Notes under the pieces: model-generated | What the model was told of the DNA's origin: nothing | What the model saw: the letters and a program-made list of their open reading frames with translations, nothing else | The model's database searches: none | In this document: piece by piece, positions 32,758-38,811 of the stretch | Position numbering within the stretch: the stretch's first letter is position 1 | How the letters are laid out: each line of letters begins with the position of its first letter | Program-made: the position numbers and the translations under genes | Assembly (NCBI GenBank): GCA_947164865.1 | Contig: CAMUYA010000029.1 | Coordinates: forward strand, 1 to 38,811 | Reading direction: 5' to 3' | Length of the DNA stretch: 38,811 nucleotides | From: an uncultured Lachnospiraceae bacterium | GTDB lineage: Bacteria > Bacillota > Clostridia > Lachnospirales > Lachnospiraceae

Positions 32758-33630
32758 ATGGATCAAACCGTTTTGGATTGGCTTCTGGAGGATATAAATC
32801 CGGAGGTAAAGCTCAGAACCCTGAAGGAATATGAACATTTACCGGACAATGATGAAAAGGTTATAGCCTGCAAAAAAGATCTTATTGGCAGCAAAGTATA
32901 CGAGCGCGGACTTAAAAAACTCGGGAAAGAAAAAAACTGGGACAAGTATGATGCGATCCTAGGCTTTGCCGAATGGGGGCTGACAAGGGACGATATCGGA
33001 AAGGACATCGATGATGAGGTGTTTGGCTTGATTGAAAGCACAGGCTTCAAAATGTTGTGCGGTGAACCGTTATTGCTGAGGAATCTGGTCAAATTGGGAT
33101 ACGGTCAGGAAGAAGTCGTAAAAAGAGAGATAGACAGTGTTCTTAAGCTCATCAAAGAGGACGGCGGATTTGGGTGCATTAGCACCAACAAAAAGATTAA
33201 TGATCCCAGGAAACCGCATAAGAGTTGCGCTCGACTGACGGTTGAATACCTTTTGCTGGCTGCGGAACTATCGCTTAAAGGTTACAGGCCGGAATGCGCT
33301 GATGCCTTGGTACATTATTTTGCCAAAAGAAACATTTTCTACCGGACAGACGATATGCAGACGCCCATGGTAGATGTGATGTTAGGGACCTTCTTTCCGC
33401 CCGATCCTATCAAGATCGGGGCACATCAGATCGTTTATGCCCTGCGCGTTCTGGGATGTGAGCCTGAGTCGGAAGCCATGCAGGCCGGGTACAAAGTGTT
33501 GAATCAGCATATGCAGCAAAATGGAAGATATGTGCTGACAGCATCAAAAAGCGTACCTGCATTCAAGGCCGGAAACGTCGGAGAAGAGAATAAGTGGGTA
33601 ACACTATATGCCTACATGGCGCGGGAATAA
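32758..33630 (+). CDS. Alpha/alpha-toroid protein resembling prenyltransferase/squalene-cyclase repeats
   Basis: This 290-residue protein is helical throughout and contains a terpenoid-cyclase-like segment, IKEDGGFGCISTNK near 132-145, followed by SCARLTVEYLLLAAELSLKGYRP in pieces. That pattern matches the alpha/alpha-toroid fold of prenyltransferase and squalene-cyclase relatives. The DxDD motif of squalene-hopene cyclases is absent, so a cyclase reaction is not expected. I choose ATG 32758, which has AGGAGG eight bases upstream; an upstream in-frame start at 32668 lies inside the AraC-GyrI gene. It is probably transcribed with that regulator. Its substrate and role are unknown. Confidence 0.72.
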   Translation: MDQTVLDWLLEDINPEVKLRTLKEYEHLPDNDEKVIACKKDLIGSKVYERGLKKLGKEKNWDKYDAILGFAEWGLTRDDIGKDIDDEVFGLIESTGFKMLCGEPLLLRNLVKLGYGQEEVVKREIDSVLKLIKEDGGFGCISTNKKINDPRKPHKSCARLTVEYLLLAAELSLKGYRPECADALVHYFAKRNIFYRTDDMQTPMVDVMLGTFFPPDPIKIGAHQIVYALRVLGCEPESEAMQAGYKVLNQHMQQNGRYVLTASKSVPAFKAGNVGEENKWVTLYAYMARE

Positions 33631-33644
33631 GGAAAGATAAGCGC

Positions 33645-33827
33645 ATGATCTGTAAATACGGAGCAGCGGATCATTACAAGGATCTCAATCGGAAGATCGA
33701 AGGATGGCATCGCGTTGTAAAACAAAACACAGGTAAAAGGCGATCTGAGATATTTGGGGAAGGAGTGTATCATTCGTGGATAGGGACTGGGCGGATCAGG
33801 AACCGGCTTTGTAAGCACAAAGAATGA
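33645..33827 (+). CDS. Small hypothetical protein
   Basis: I do not recognise this 60-residue basic protein. The ATG follows GGAAAG at 8 bases, and the frame starts 15 bp after the toroid gene and ends 31 bp before the DUF1848 gene, all on the same strand. The sequence is rich in Lys, Arg, His and Trp and has no membrane segment or signal peptide. It could equally be the worn remnant of a longer gene. I keep it as a weak prediction. Confidence 0.4.
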   Translation: MICKYGAADHYKDLNRKIEGWHRVVKQNTGKRRSEIFGEGVYHSWIGTGRIRNRLCKHKE

Positions 33828-33857
33828 TGGGAAGTATGAGAAGAGGCAGATGTATAT

Positions 33858-34793
33858 ATGATCATTAATACAGGACAAAGAACTGATATACCGGCTTTTT
33901 ATGCCGGGTGGTTTGCGGGAAGGATAAAAGAGGGCTTTGTCTGTGTTCGCAATCCGTATAATCCGAATCAGGTGAGCAGGTATAGACTGGATCCGTCGGT
34001 AGTCGATGTGATAGGGTTCTGTACAAAGAATCCCGCACCTATGTTTCCATATATGGATCTAATAAAGGATTTCGGACAGTATTGGTTTGTGACGATCACG
34101 CCGTATGGACGGGATATTGAGCCAAATGTACCGGATAAACATCGTTTGATAGAGGATTTTAAGAAATTGTCGGATATGGTGGGTGTGCGATCTGTTGGAT
34201 GGAGATATGATCCTATTCTTTTATCGGACAGATATACAGCGGAATATCATTTACATGCTTTCAGGCAGATGGCGGAAAGCCTGAAGGGATATACGAAGAC
34301 GGTGGTTATCAGTTTTATCGATCTGTATCCGAAAGTCATGAAGAATTTTCCGGAGGCAAGAGTAGTTTCAAAGGCTGACAGATTAAAGCTGGGGAAAGAG
34401 ATCATAAAGATTGCAACGGAATGCAGCATGAGCGTTAAGCCGTGTGCGGAAGGAAATGAATTGGCAGAGTACGGAGCTGATTGCAGCGGCTGTATGAAGA
34501 TCAGCGATTATGAAAAGGTCATCGGCAAAAGACTTACAGCACCAAAGAAGAAAGGCGCCAGATCGGAATGTGCCTGCTATCTGTCCTGTGATATAGGCGC
34601 TTACAATACCTGCCTTCATCTTTGTAAATATTGCTATGCAAATGCTGAACCTGAAGTGATCTATTCGCAGAACAGATTGCATGATCCGGCTTCACCATTT
34701 CTGATCGGAAATTACAAGGATGGAGACAGCATACATGAAGTGCCGCAGGAATCCTGGATAGACATGCAGGAAAGCCTGTTTGCGGTGCAATGA
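33858..34793 (+). CDS. DUF1848 protein, putative iron-sulfur (radical-SAM-like) enzyme
   Basis: The first 190 residues look like a TIM-type barrel: VIGFCTKNPAP near 51-61, FVTITPYGRDIEPNVP, and VGWRYDPI near 115-122. These phrases resemble the barrel strands of spore-photoproduct-lyase-type radical SAM proteins. The C-terminal third is rich in cysteine: a CSGC pair near 212-215, then C238, C240, C244, and C252-x3-C256-x2-C259 followed by Tyr, exactly the spacing of a radical SAM cluster motif (CLHLCKYCY). In ordinary radical SAM enzymes that motif is N-terminal. Pfam lists the family as of unknown function; iron-sulfur binding is my inference. A HAD gene follows after 64 bp. Confidence 0.85.
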   Translation: MIINTGQRTDIPAFYAGWFAGRIKEGFVCVRNPYNPNQVSRYRLDPSVVDVIGFCTKNPAPMFPYMDLIKDFGQYWFVTITPYGRDIEPNVPDKHRLIEDFKKLSDMVGVRSVGWRYDPILLSDRYTAEYHLHAFRQMAESLKGYTKTVVISFIDLYPKVMKNFPEARVVSKADRLKLGKEIIKIATECSMSVKPCAEGNELAEYGADCSGCMKISDYEKVIGKRLTAPKKKGARSECACYLSCDIGAYNTCLHLCKYCYANAEPEVIYSQNRLHDPASPFLIGNYKDGDSIHEVPQESWIDMQESLFAVQ

Positions 34794-34857
34794 GAATAAA
34801 ACTGATTTTATCAAATGGCTGATAATTGATATAATAAGCCTGGAAAGGCAGAAGAAG

Positions 34858-35514
34858 ATGAGTATCAAAGCATTTTTTGTGGATTTTTATGGAACCATCG
34901 TACACGAAGACGGTGAAGTGATCAAAAAGATCACGGATATCATATGCAAAAGCGGAAGAGTGGAAGATCCTTCGGAAGTGGATACATTCTGGTGGAAGGA
35001 TTTTCAGACCATGTTTATGAATTCCTTTGGTGAAAGCTTTGAAACACAGAGGGTTCTGGAGGAAAGATCATTAGTACATACTTTGGAGCGCTTCGGTTCC
35101 GATGCAAAAGAACTGAGCAATATGATGTTCGCCCATTGGGTCAAACCGCCGATCTTTGAAGATTCGAAGGAGTTTTTCGAAAAGAGTCCTCTGCCGGTAT
35201 ATGTGGTTTCTAACATTGATACTTCCGACGTCTTACAGGCGATCGCATATCATGATCTGCATCCGGCGGGAGTGTTTACTTCCGAGGATGCAAAGAGTTA
35301 TAAACCGGGGAAAGGATTATTTGAACTTGCATTGAGCTCAAGCGGTCTGTCACCGGATGAAGTGATCCATATCGGTGATTCCGTCAGCAGTGACGTGCAT
35401 GGCGCGGCAAAGGTCGGGATCAGAGCCCTGTGGCTGAACCGCTTCGGAAAGAGTATTCCTGAAGGTGTGGAGAGTATTACCCGGCTTTCAGAGGCGTTTG
35501 ACAGGATAGGGTAA
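34858..35514 (+). CDS. HAD-superfamily hydrolase
   Basis: The HAD motifs are present in order: motif I DFYGTIV at residues 9-15 with the nucleophile Asp, motif II VVSNID near 116-121, the lysine of motif III in DAKSYKPGK, and motif IV HIGDSVSSDVHGA near 175-187. The second aspartate of motif I is Tyr (DxY), a form seen in haloacid-dehalogenase and some phosphatase branches. The cap is the helical C1 type. ATG 34858 gives 218 residues; the frame is open further upstream, but only this ATG has GGAAAGG nearby and the family's usual start. The substrate cannot be told. Confidence 0.88.
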   Translation: MSIKAFFVDFYGTIVHEDGEVIKKITDIICKSGRVEDPSEVDTFWWKDFQTMFMNSFGESFETQRVLEERSLVHTLERFGSDAKELSNMMFAHWVKPPIFEDSKEFFEKSPLPVYVVSNIDTSDVLQAIAYHDLHPAGVFTSEDAKSYKPGKGLFELALSSSGLSPDEVIHIGDSVSSDVHGAAKVGIRALWLNRFGKSIPEGVESITRLSEAFDRIG

Positions 35515-35539
35515 TAATAACGGACGCGGGGTGTTTCGT

Positions 35540-35983
35540 ATGGTACGGGAAGTCGTAAAAGAAGATCTGGATGCATTGCTTGAGCTGTATCTGTTCTTAC
35601 ATGAAGACCGTATTCCGGTGCATGATAAGCATTTGGAGAAAACATGGGATCAGATCCTTGAAGATCCGAATCATCATTTGATCGTGAACGAGATGGATGG
35701 TCAGATCGTATCCTCCTGCGTATGCGTGATCATACCGAATCTTACAAGGAATGTAAGACCTTATGCCTTTGTTGAAAATGTAGTAACGCACGCTGATCAC
35801 AGAGGAAAGGGCTATGCAGGAGAATGCCTGGCATATGCAAAGAAAATTGCTGAGCAAGAAAACTGTTATAAAATGATGTTGCTTACCGGATCAAAGAAAG
35901 CGGAGACGCTGCATTTCTACGAGCAGGCCGGGTATAACAGCAGTGACAAAAACGGCTTTCATACAATGGATAGGGATGTATAA
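35540..35983 (+). CDS. GNAT-family N-acetyltransferase
   Basis: The GNAT fold is clear: the early REVVKEDLDALLELYLFLHE region, the beta-4 strand AFVENVVTHADHRGKGYAGECLAYA in pieces with the acetyl-CoA-binding HRGKGYAG near 93-100, and the C-terminal LLTGSKKAETLHFYEQAGY. At 147 residues it is a single-domain enzyme. The start may be ATG 35540 or GTG 35531. It lies 25 bp after the HAD gene. The acceptor substrate is unknown. Confidence 0.88.
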   Translation: MVREVVKEDLDALLELYLFLHEDRIPVHDKHLEKTWDQILEDPNHHLIVNEMDGQIVSSCVCVIIPNLTRNVRPYAFVENVVTHADHRGKGYAGECLAYAKKIAEQENCYKMMLLTGSKKAETLHFYEQAGYNSSDKNGFHTMDRDV

Positions 35984-36066
35984 GTAATTTATGAGATCGT
36001 GCTTTGATTTTGATAATGGAAGAAAAAACAATCTCTTCTCGTATAAGTTTAAGAATAGACAATGAA

Positions 36067-36108
36067 TTGATTTACTACCTAAAAAATGATAAACTTTAGG
36101 TAGTAAAT
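36067..36108 (+). promoter_or_regulatory. Promoter and overlapping palindromic operator of the Fic gene
   Basis: TTGATT (36067-36072) and TAAACT (36090-36095) are 17 bases apart. A perfect 14-bp inverted repeat, with arms at 36070-36083 and 36095-36108 and an 11-base centre, covers the whole promoter. Binding of a dimeric protein here would block RNA polymerase. The Fic protein's own winged-helix tail is an obvious candidate. Confidence 0.72.
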
Positions 36109-36128
36109 TTGTATTTGGAGGAAATGAT

Positions 36129-37178
36129 ATGCACAGATATGATTATTCGTTTCTGAAAAAATCTGTTCCCGGCAATATAGTCGGATTGACAGATATCATA
36201 TCGGATCTCAGGTCAAAAGAAGAGTTTCGTAAACTTCAATATAGCGAAACATTTGAAATCTTGCGCCATAAAGCAATTGTTGAATCTGTTAAAGGAAGTA
36301 ATGCAATTGAGGGAATTGTTACCACAGATGCAAGGATAAAGGATATTGTGGATGGTGCAACTCCTGTGACGCATGATGAAATGGAGATATCGGGGTATAA
36401 GGATGCACTTAATCTGATACATACAGAACAAGCGAATCATGATATTAAAGAGGAAACGATCCTTTCTTTTCACAGGATGCTTTTGGCTCAGACAAACCCG
36501 CGTGAAGCCGGCAAATATAAAACGAGCGATAACTTTATCATGGAAATCAGACCGGACGGAAGCAGGCATGTTCGATTTAAGCCTGTTTCTGCCGAAAAAG
36601 TAAGCGAAGAGATGGAACAGCTTCTTTTGGCTTATTATGATGCAAGACAGGATTATGAGATTTCACCGCTTTTACTTATTCCCTGTTTTGTTCTGGATTT
36701 CTTATGCATTCACCCTTTTATGGATGGTAATGGTCGAATTTCCAGATTACTGACGGTTCTGCTTCTATATAAGTCCGGTTATGACATCGTAAAATACATT
36801 TCATTTGAAGGGCAGATCAACAAGTATAAGGACAGTTATTATGAGGCACTTAGGGTGTCATCTGACAAATGGCATGAGAATGAAAATGACTATGTTCCGT
36901 TTATTGTGAATTTCCTACAGGTCCTCTATAAGTGCTTCAAAGATCTGGATGAGTCCTTTACGGATATTTCTTTGAAAAAGGCAAAGAAGTCCGAGAGAGT
37001 TGAGAGTATTTTGATGGGAGCGATAGTACCGGTATCAAAGCAGGATATTATTGCAAAACTTCCGGATGTCAGCGTAAAAACAGTTGAACTGGTTCTGGGT
37101 AAGATGCTTAAGGATAATAAGATCAAAAAGATCGGAACATATAAAGATGCCCGGTATATGAGAAATACTGACATATAG
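36129..37178 (+). CDS. Fic family protein with C-terminal winged helix
   Basis: Fic enzymes usually transfer AMP from ATP to a hydroxyl side chain of a target protein. The catalytic motif HPFMDGNGRISR is complete at residues 195-206. An N-terminal inhibitory motif, S57-x3-E61-G62 within GSNAIEG, marks a class II Fic protein that keeps itself off. The Fic core covers about 40-265. The tail, about 285-345 (SKQDIIAKLPDVSVKTVELVLGKML in pieces), looks like a winged helix that could bind DNA. GGAGG precedes the ATG. It stands alone with its own promoter and palindrome, and no antitoxin gene is next to it. Confidence 0.93.
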   Translation: MHRYDYSFLKKSVPGNIVGLTDIISDLRSKEEFRKLQYSETFEILRHKAIVESVKGSNAIEGIVTTDARIKDIVDGATPVTHDEMEISGYKDALNLIHTEQANHDIKEETILSFHRMLLAQTNPREAGKYKTSDNFIMEIRPDGSRHVRFKPVSAEKVSEEMEQLLLAYYDARQDYEISPLLLIPCFVLDFLCIHPFMDGNGRISRLLTVLLLYKSGYDIVKYISFEGQINKYKDSYYEALRVSSDKWHENENDYVPFIVNFLQVLYKCFKDLDESFTDISLKKAKKSERVESILMGAIVPVSKQDIIAKLPDVSVKTVELVLGKMLKDNKIKKIGTYKDARYMRNTDI

Positions 37179-37179
37179 T

Positions 37180-37230
37180 TTCTTGCCCACGTAACAGAAC
37201 GGCGAGACGGTCTGTTTGCTCGAGCAAGAA
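37180..37230. repeat. Nested inverted repeat after the Fic gene
   Basis: TTCTTGC (37180-37186) pairs with GCAAGAA (37224-37230), and inside it AACAGA (37193-37198) pairs with TCTGTT (37211-37216). Unpaired segments separate the two stems, and no T-run follows. It could be a processing hairpin or the trace of a mobile-element end. Confidence 0.5.
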
Positions 37231-37341
37231 TAGCGCATTTACGGGCTTTGCAGGCGTTTTTGGAGGAAATATATCGACGAAAATAGTCTTGTATGTTGTA
37301 CAATCATTTTAGAATTATTTTATGTAAGTAAGGTGCTCAAA

Positions 37342-37857
37342 ATGAGAAAAAAAGAATTAGAGGATGACAAGGATTATGTGATCTTTTCTCATCATAGCTT
37401 CACGAACCAATTCCACAATCGTGCTGTTCGCAATGGGCAGGAAGTCTTTGATCTGATTAAAGGGAAAAACATTCTGCTTTGCATGAATGGGCATGATCAT
37501 GGGGATGATTTTAATGTGGTCGATCAGGTGCCGTTTTATACGTTAAATTCTTCTTACGGACCTTGGATTGGTTTCCCAAATGGTGATGCTGATTTGGTGC
37601 CAAAATATGAATACCTCCACGGCTATGTGCCTTATGACAGAGCACTTAGTGCAGTAGTAACGATAGAAAGTGATGCCAATCGAAAACATTCAGGTGTGAT
37701 CCGAATTGAAGGTATGCAGGGTAATTATGAGTCAGTGACACCGGCGGAACTTGGCCTTGTGGATCCTTATTGGAATGGCGTTTCTGTAGAACCTAGAGTA
37801 AGTTCTTTTGTCATATCTTTTGATAGTATGAAGAAAGAGATAAAAGATTCAATTTGA
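37342..37857 (+). pseudogene. C-terminal fragment of a calcineurin-like metallophosphoesterase
   Basis: The 171-residue frame contains only the last metal-binding blocks of this family: YVIFSHHSF near residues 13-21 and NGHDHGDDF near 48-56, then the usual FYTLNSSYGPWIG. The N-terminal half with DxH, GDxxD and GNHE is missing, so it should be inactive. Upstream the frame is open to about 37234 but the translation there is unlike the family. The 163-bp gap before it holds a nested inverted repeat, which may mark the deletion. The frame could still be translated from ATG 37342 or GTG 37333. Confidence 0.75.
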
Positions 37858-37893
37858 ACCTTGATATGCCTGGGCATAAGGAGGATATGAAAA

Positions 37894-38634
37894 ATGGCTA
37901 AACAGAATATTTTTGACAATGAGAAGTTCTTTGAGGGGTACAAGGCTATAAGGGACAGGGAAGGCAACGCAAATGATCTCTTTGAGATACCGGCACTTTT
38001 TTCATTACTTCCTGATCTTAAAGGTAAGAGTGTATTAGATCTCGGCTGTGGCTTTGGTGAGCACTGCGTGGAGTTTGTAAACAAAGGTGCTTCTAAGGTT
38101 GTTGGAATCGACATATCTGAGAAAATGCTTGAAGTTGCCAAGAAGGAGAACTCCAATCCTGCGATTTCCTATATGCTTCTGCCGATCGAGGACATTGAGA
38201 TAGTGGATGGTAAGTTTGATATAGTAATAAGTTCTTTGGCGTTTCATTATGTAGAGGATTTTGATGGCGCGGTTAAAAAGATCTATGACAAGCTGAATAT
38301 AGGCGGAAGCTTTGTTTTTTCGCAGGAAAACCCCATCAATACGACCTATAGCGGTGAGATTCCCCGTTGGACCAGGGATGAGAACGGTAAAAAAATCTAT
38401 GTTAATCTGTCCAACTATGCAAGGGAAGGTGAGCGTGAGTCTGAGTGGTTTGTTGAGGGAATAAAGAAATACCATCGCATGTTCTCGACCATCGTTAATA
38501 CCTTGACTGAGAATGGATTTATTATAGAAAAGATGATAGAGCCTATTCCTACAGACGAGATTTTAGAGAGGTTTCCTGAACAGGAGGATCTTTTACATAA
38601 GCCGGATTTTCTTTTGGTCAAGGCGAAAAAATAA
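37894..38634 (+). CDS. SAM-dependent class I methyltransferase
   Basis: The SAM-binding motif VLDLGCGFGEHCVEF is near residues 46-60, followed by VVGIDISEKML with the acidic ribose-binding Asp, then DIVISSLAFHYVEDF near 107-121. This is the UbiE/type 11 pattern of small-molecule methyltransferases. At 246 residues it is complete, and the C-terminal half probably forms the substrate lid. A strong AAGGAGG lies about 10 bases upstream. The substrate is unknown, and no biosynthetic neighbours point to one. Confidence 0.9.
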   Translation: MAKQNIFDNEKFFEGYKAIRDREGNANDLFEIPALFSLLPDLKGKSVLDLGCGFGEHCVEFVNKGASKVVGIDISEKMLEVAKKENSNPAISYMLLPIEDIEIVDGKFDIVISSLAFHYVEDFDGAVKKIYDKLNIGGSFVFSQENPINTTYSGEIPRWTRDENGKKIYVNLSNYAREGERESEWFVEGIKKYHRMFSTIVNTLTENGFIIEKMIEPIPTDEILERFPEQEDLLHKPDFLLVKAKK

Positions 38635-38655
38635 TACATATCTTAGATTTTATTT

Positions 38656-38739
38656 ATGAAACGTTGCTACGAACTGGCAATCAGTGCCGGAAAAAAGGGC
38701 TATGATACCAGATTCCACAAAGAAGGACGAAGAAATTGA
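38656..38739 (+). pseudogene. Possible N-terminal fragment of a nucleoside deaminase
   Basis: A 27-codon frame begins MKRCYELAISAGKKGYDT, which resembles the first helix of zinc-dependent nucleoside (cytidine/guanine-type) deaminases. It then diverges and ends before the catalytic HAE and PCxxC motifs. There is no clear ribosome site. It overlaps the start of the next reading frame. I treat it as a broken gene; the match is short and may be chance. Confidence 0.3.
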
Positions 38740-38811
38740 AGGAACACATATTACATCCGATTCCGCCATTTTATGACAAGGAATCAAAAATACTTATTCT
38801 TGGAAGCTTTC
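38736..38811 (+). CDS. Start of a uracil/hypoxanthine-DNA glycosylase-like gene (partial)
   Basis: The frame from TTG 38736 to the window edge reads in part HPIPPFYDKESKILILGSF. The phrase with an Asp, then KILILGSF, is the opening of small uracil-DNA-glycosylase-superfamily proteins, including the DNA-deoxyinosine glycosylases, which remove damaged bases. GAAGG lies upstream at a suitable distance. Only 25 codons are visible, so completeness cannot be judged. Confidence 0.5.
   Translation, partial: MKEHILHPIPPFYDKESKILILGSF

Noticed and set aside
37180..37230. Integron attC site
   Set aside because: The GTTRRRY and RYYYAAC core pattern is not met and there is no integrase in the window.
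36129..38634. Anti-phage defence island built on Fic, phosphoesterase and methyltransferase genes
   Set aside because: The phosphoesterase is truncated, the methyltransferase is of small-molecule type, and no nuclease, helicase or known defence partner is adjacent; the genes do not form an operon.

Overview
The window looks like a chromosomal segment of a Clostridia bacterium, most likely a Lachnospiraceae member. A Butyrivibrio-like lineage is a guess from gene style, not a demonstrated assignment. Supporting signs are the cysS-mrnC-rlmB-sigH order, the Asp23/nusB-xseAB-ispA-dxs-tlyA-nadK-argR-recN cluster, strong AGGAGG-type ribosome sites, moderate GC, and almost all genes on the + strand.

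Layout. 1-3561: translation and RNA genes (cysS, mrnC, rlmB) ending with a SigH-type sigma factor. 3631-5689: a two-component system with its terminator. 5723-5889: a tRNA-Thr(GGT) on the - strand with its own promoter and terminator. 6019-7814: an LspA-type signal peptidase gene followed by a degenerate EAL-HDOD protein, closed by a strong terminator. 7834-10691: UDP-galactopyranose mutase and release factor 3. 10810-19988: a long one-way run from an Asp23 protein and NusB through exonuclease VII, isoprenoid synthesis (IspA, Dxs), TlyA, NAD kinase, ArgR and RecN. 20015-24630: TypA/BipA, the lysine pair dapA and dapB, and a lone HisA that resembles the eukaryotic HIS6 type. 24660-27233: a catalytically dead-looking M23 protein paired with a bactofilin, a convergent YerC/TrpR-like regulator, and a DUF1836 regulator. 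27257-31509: PcrA helicase, a small membrane protein and an RlmD-type rRNA methyltransferase.

31510-38811 reads as an accessory region. It opens, directly after the RlmD stop, with a 47-codon reading-frame remnant that resembles the C-terminus of mobile-element proteins. It then carries an AraC-GyrI regulator, an alpha/alpha-toroid protein, a small unknown ORF, a DUF1848 protein, a HAD phosphatase, a GNAT acetyltransferase, a Fic protein with a palindromic operator over its promoter, a metallophosphoesterase that has lost its N-terminal half, a SAM methyltransferase, a short deaminase-like fragment and the start of a DNA glycosylase. Several broken genes in 7 kb suggest repeated insertion and deletion.

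No clear new multi-gene system is visible. The best leads are the DUF1848 protein, which looks like a radical-SAM barrel with its CxxxCxxC motif at the C-terminal end; the Fic gene with its promoter-overlapping palindrome; the 20-bp RNA hairpin at the nusB/xseA junction; the eukaryotic-type HisA; and the mobile-element remnant that marks the edge of the accessory region.
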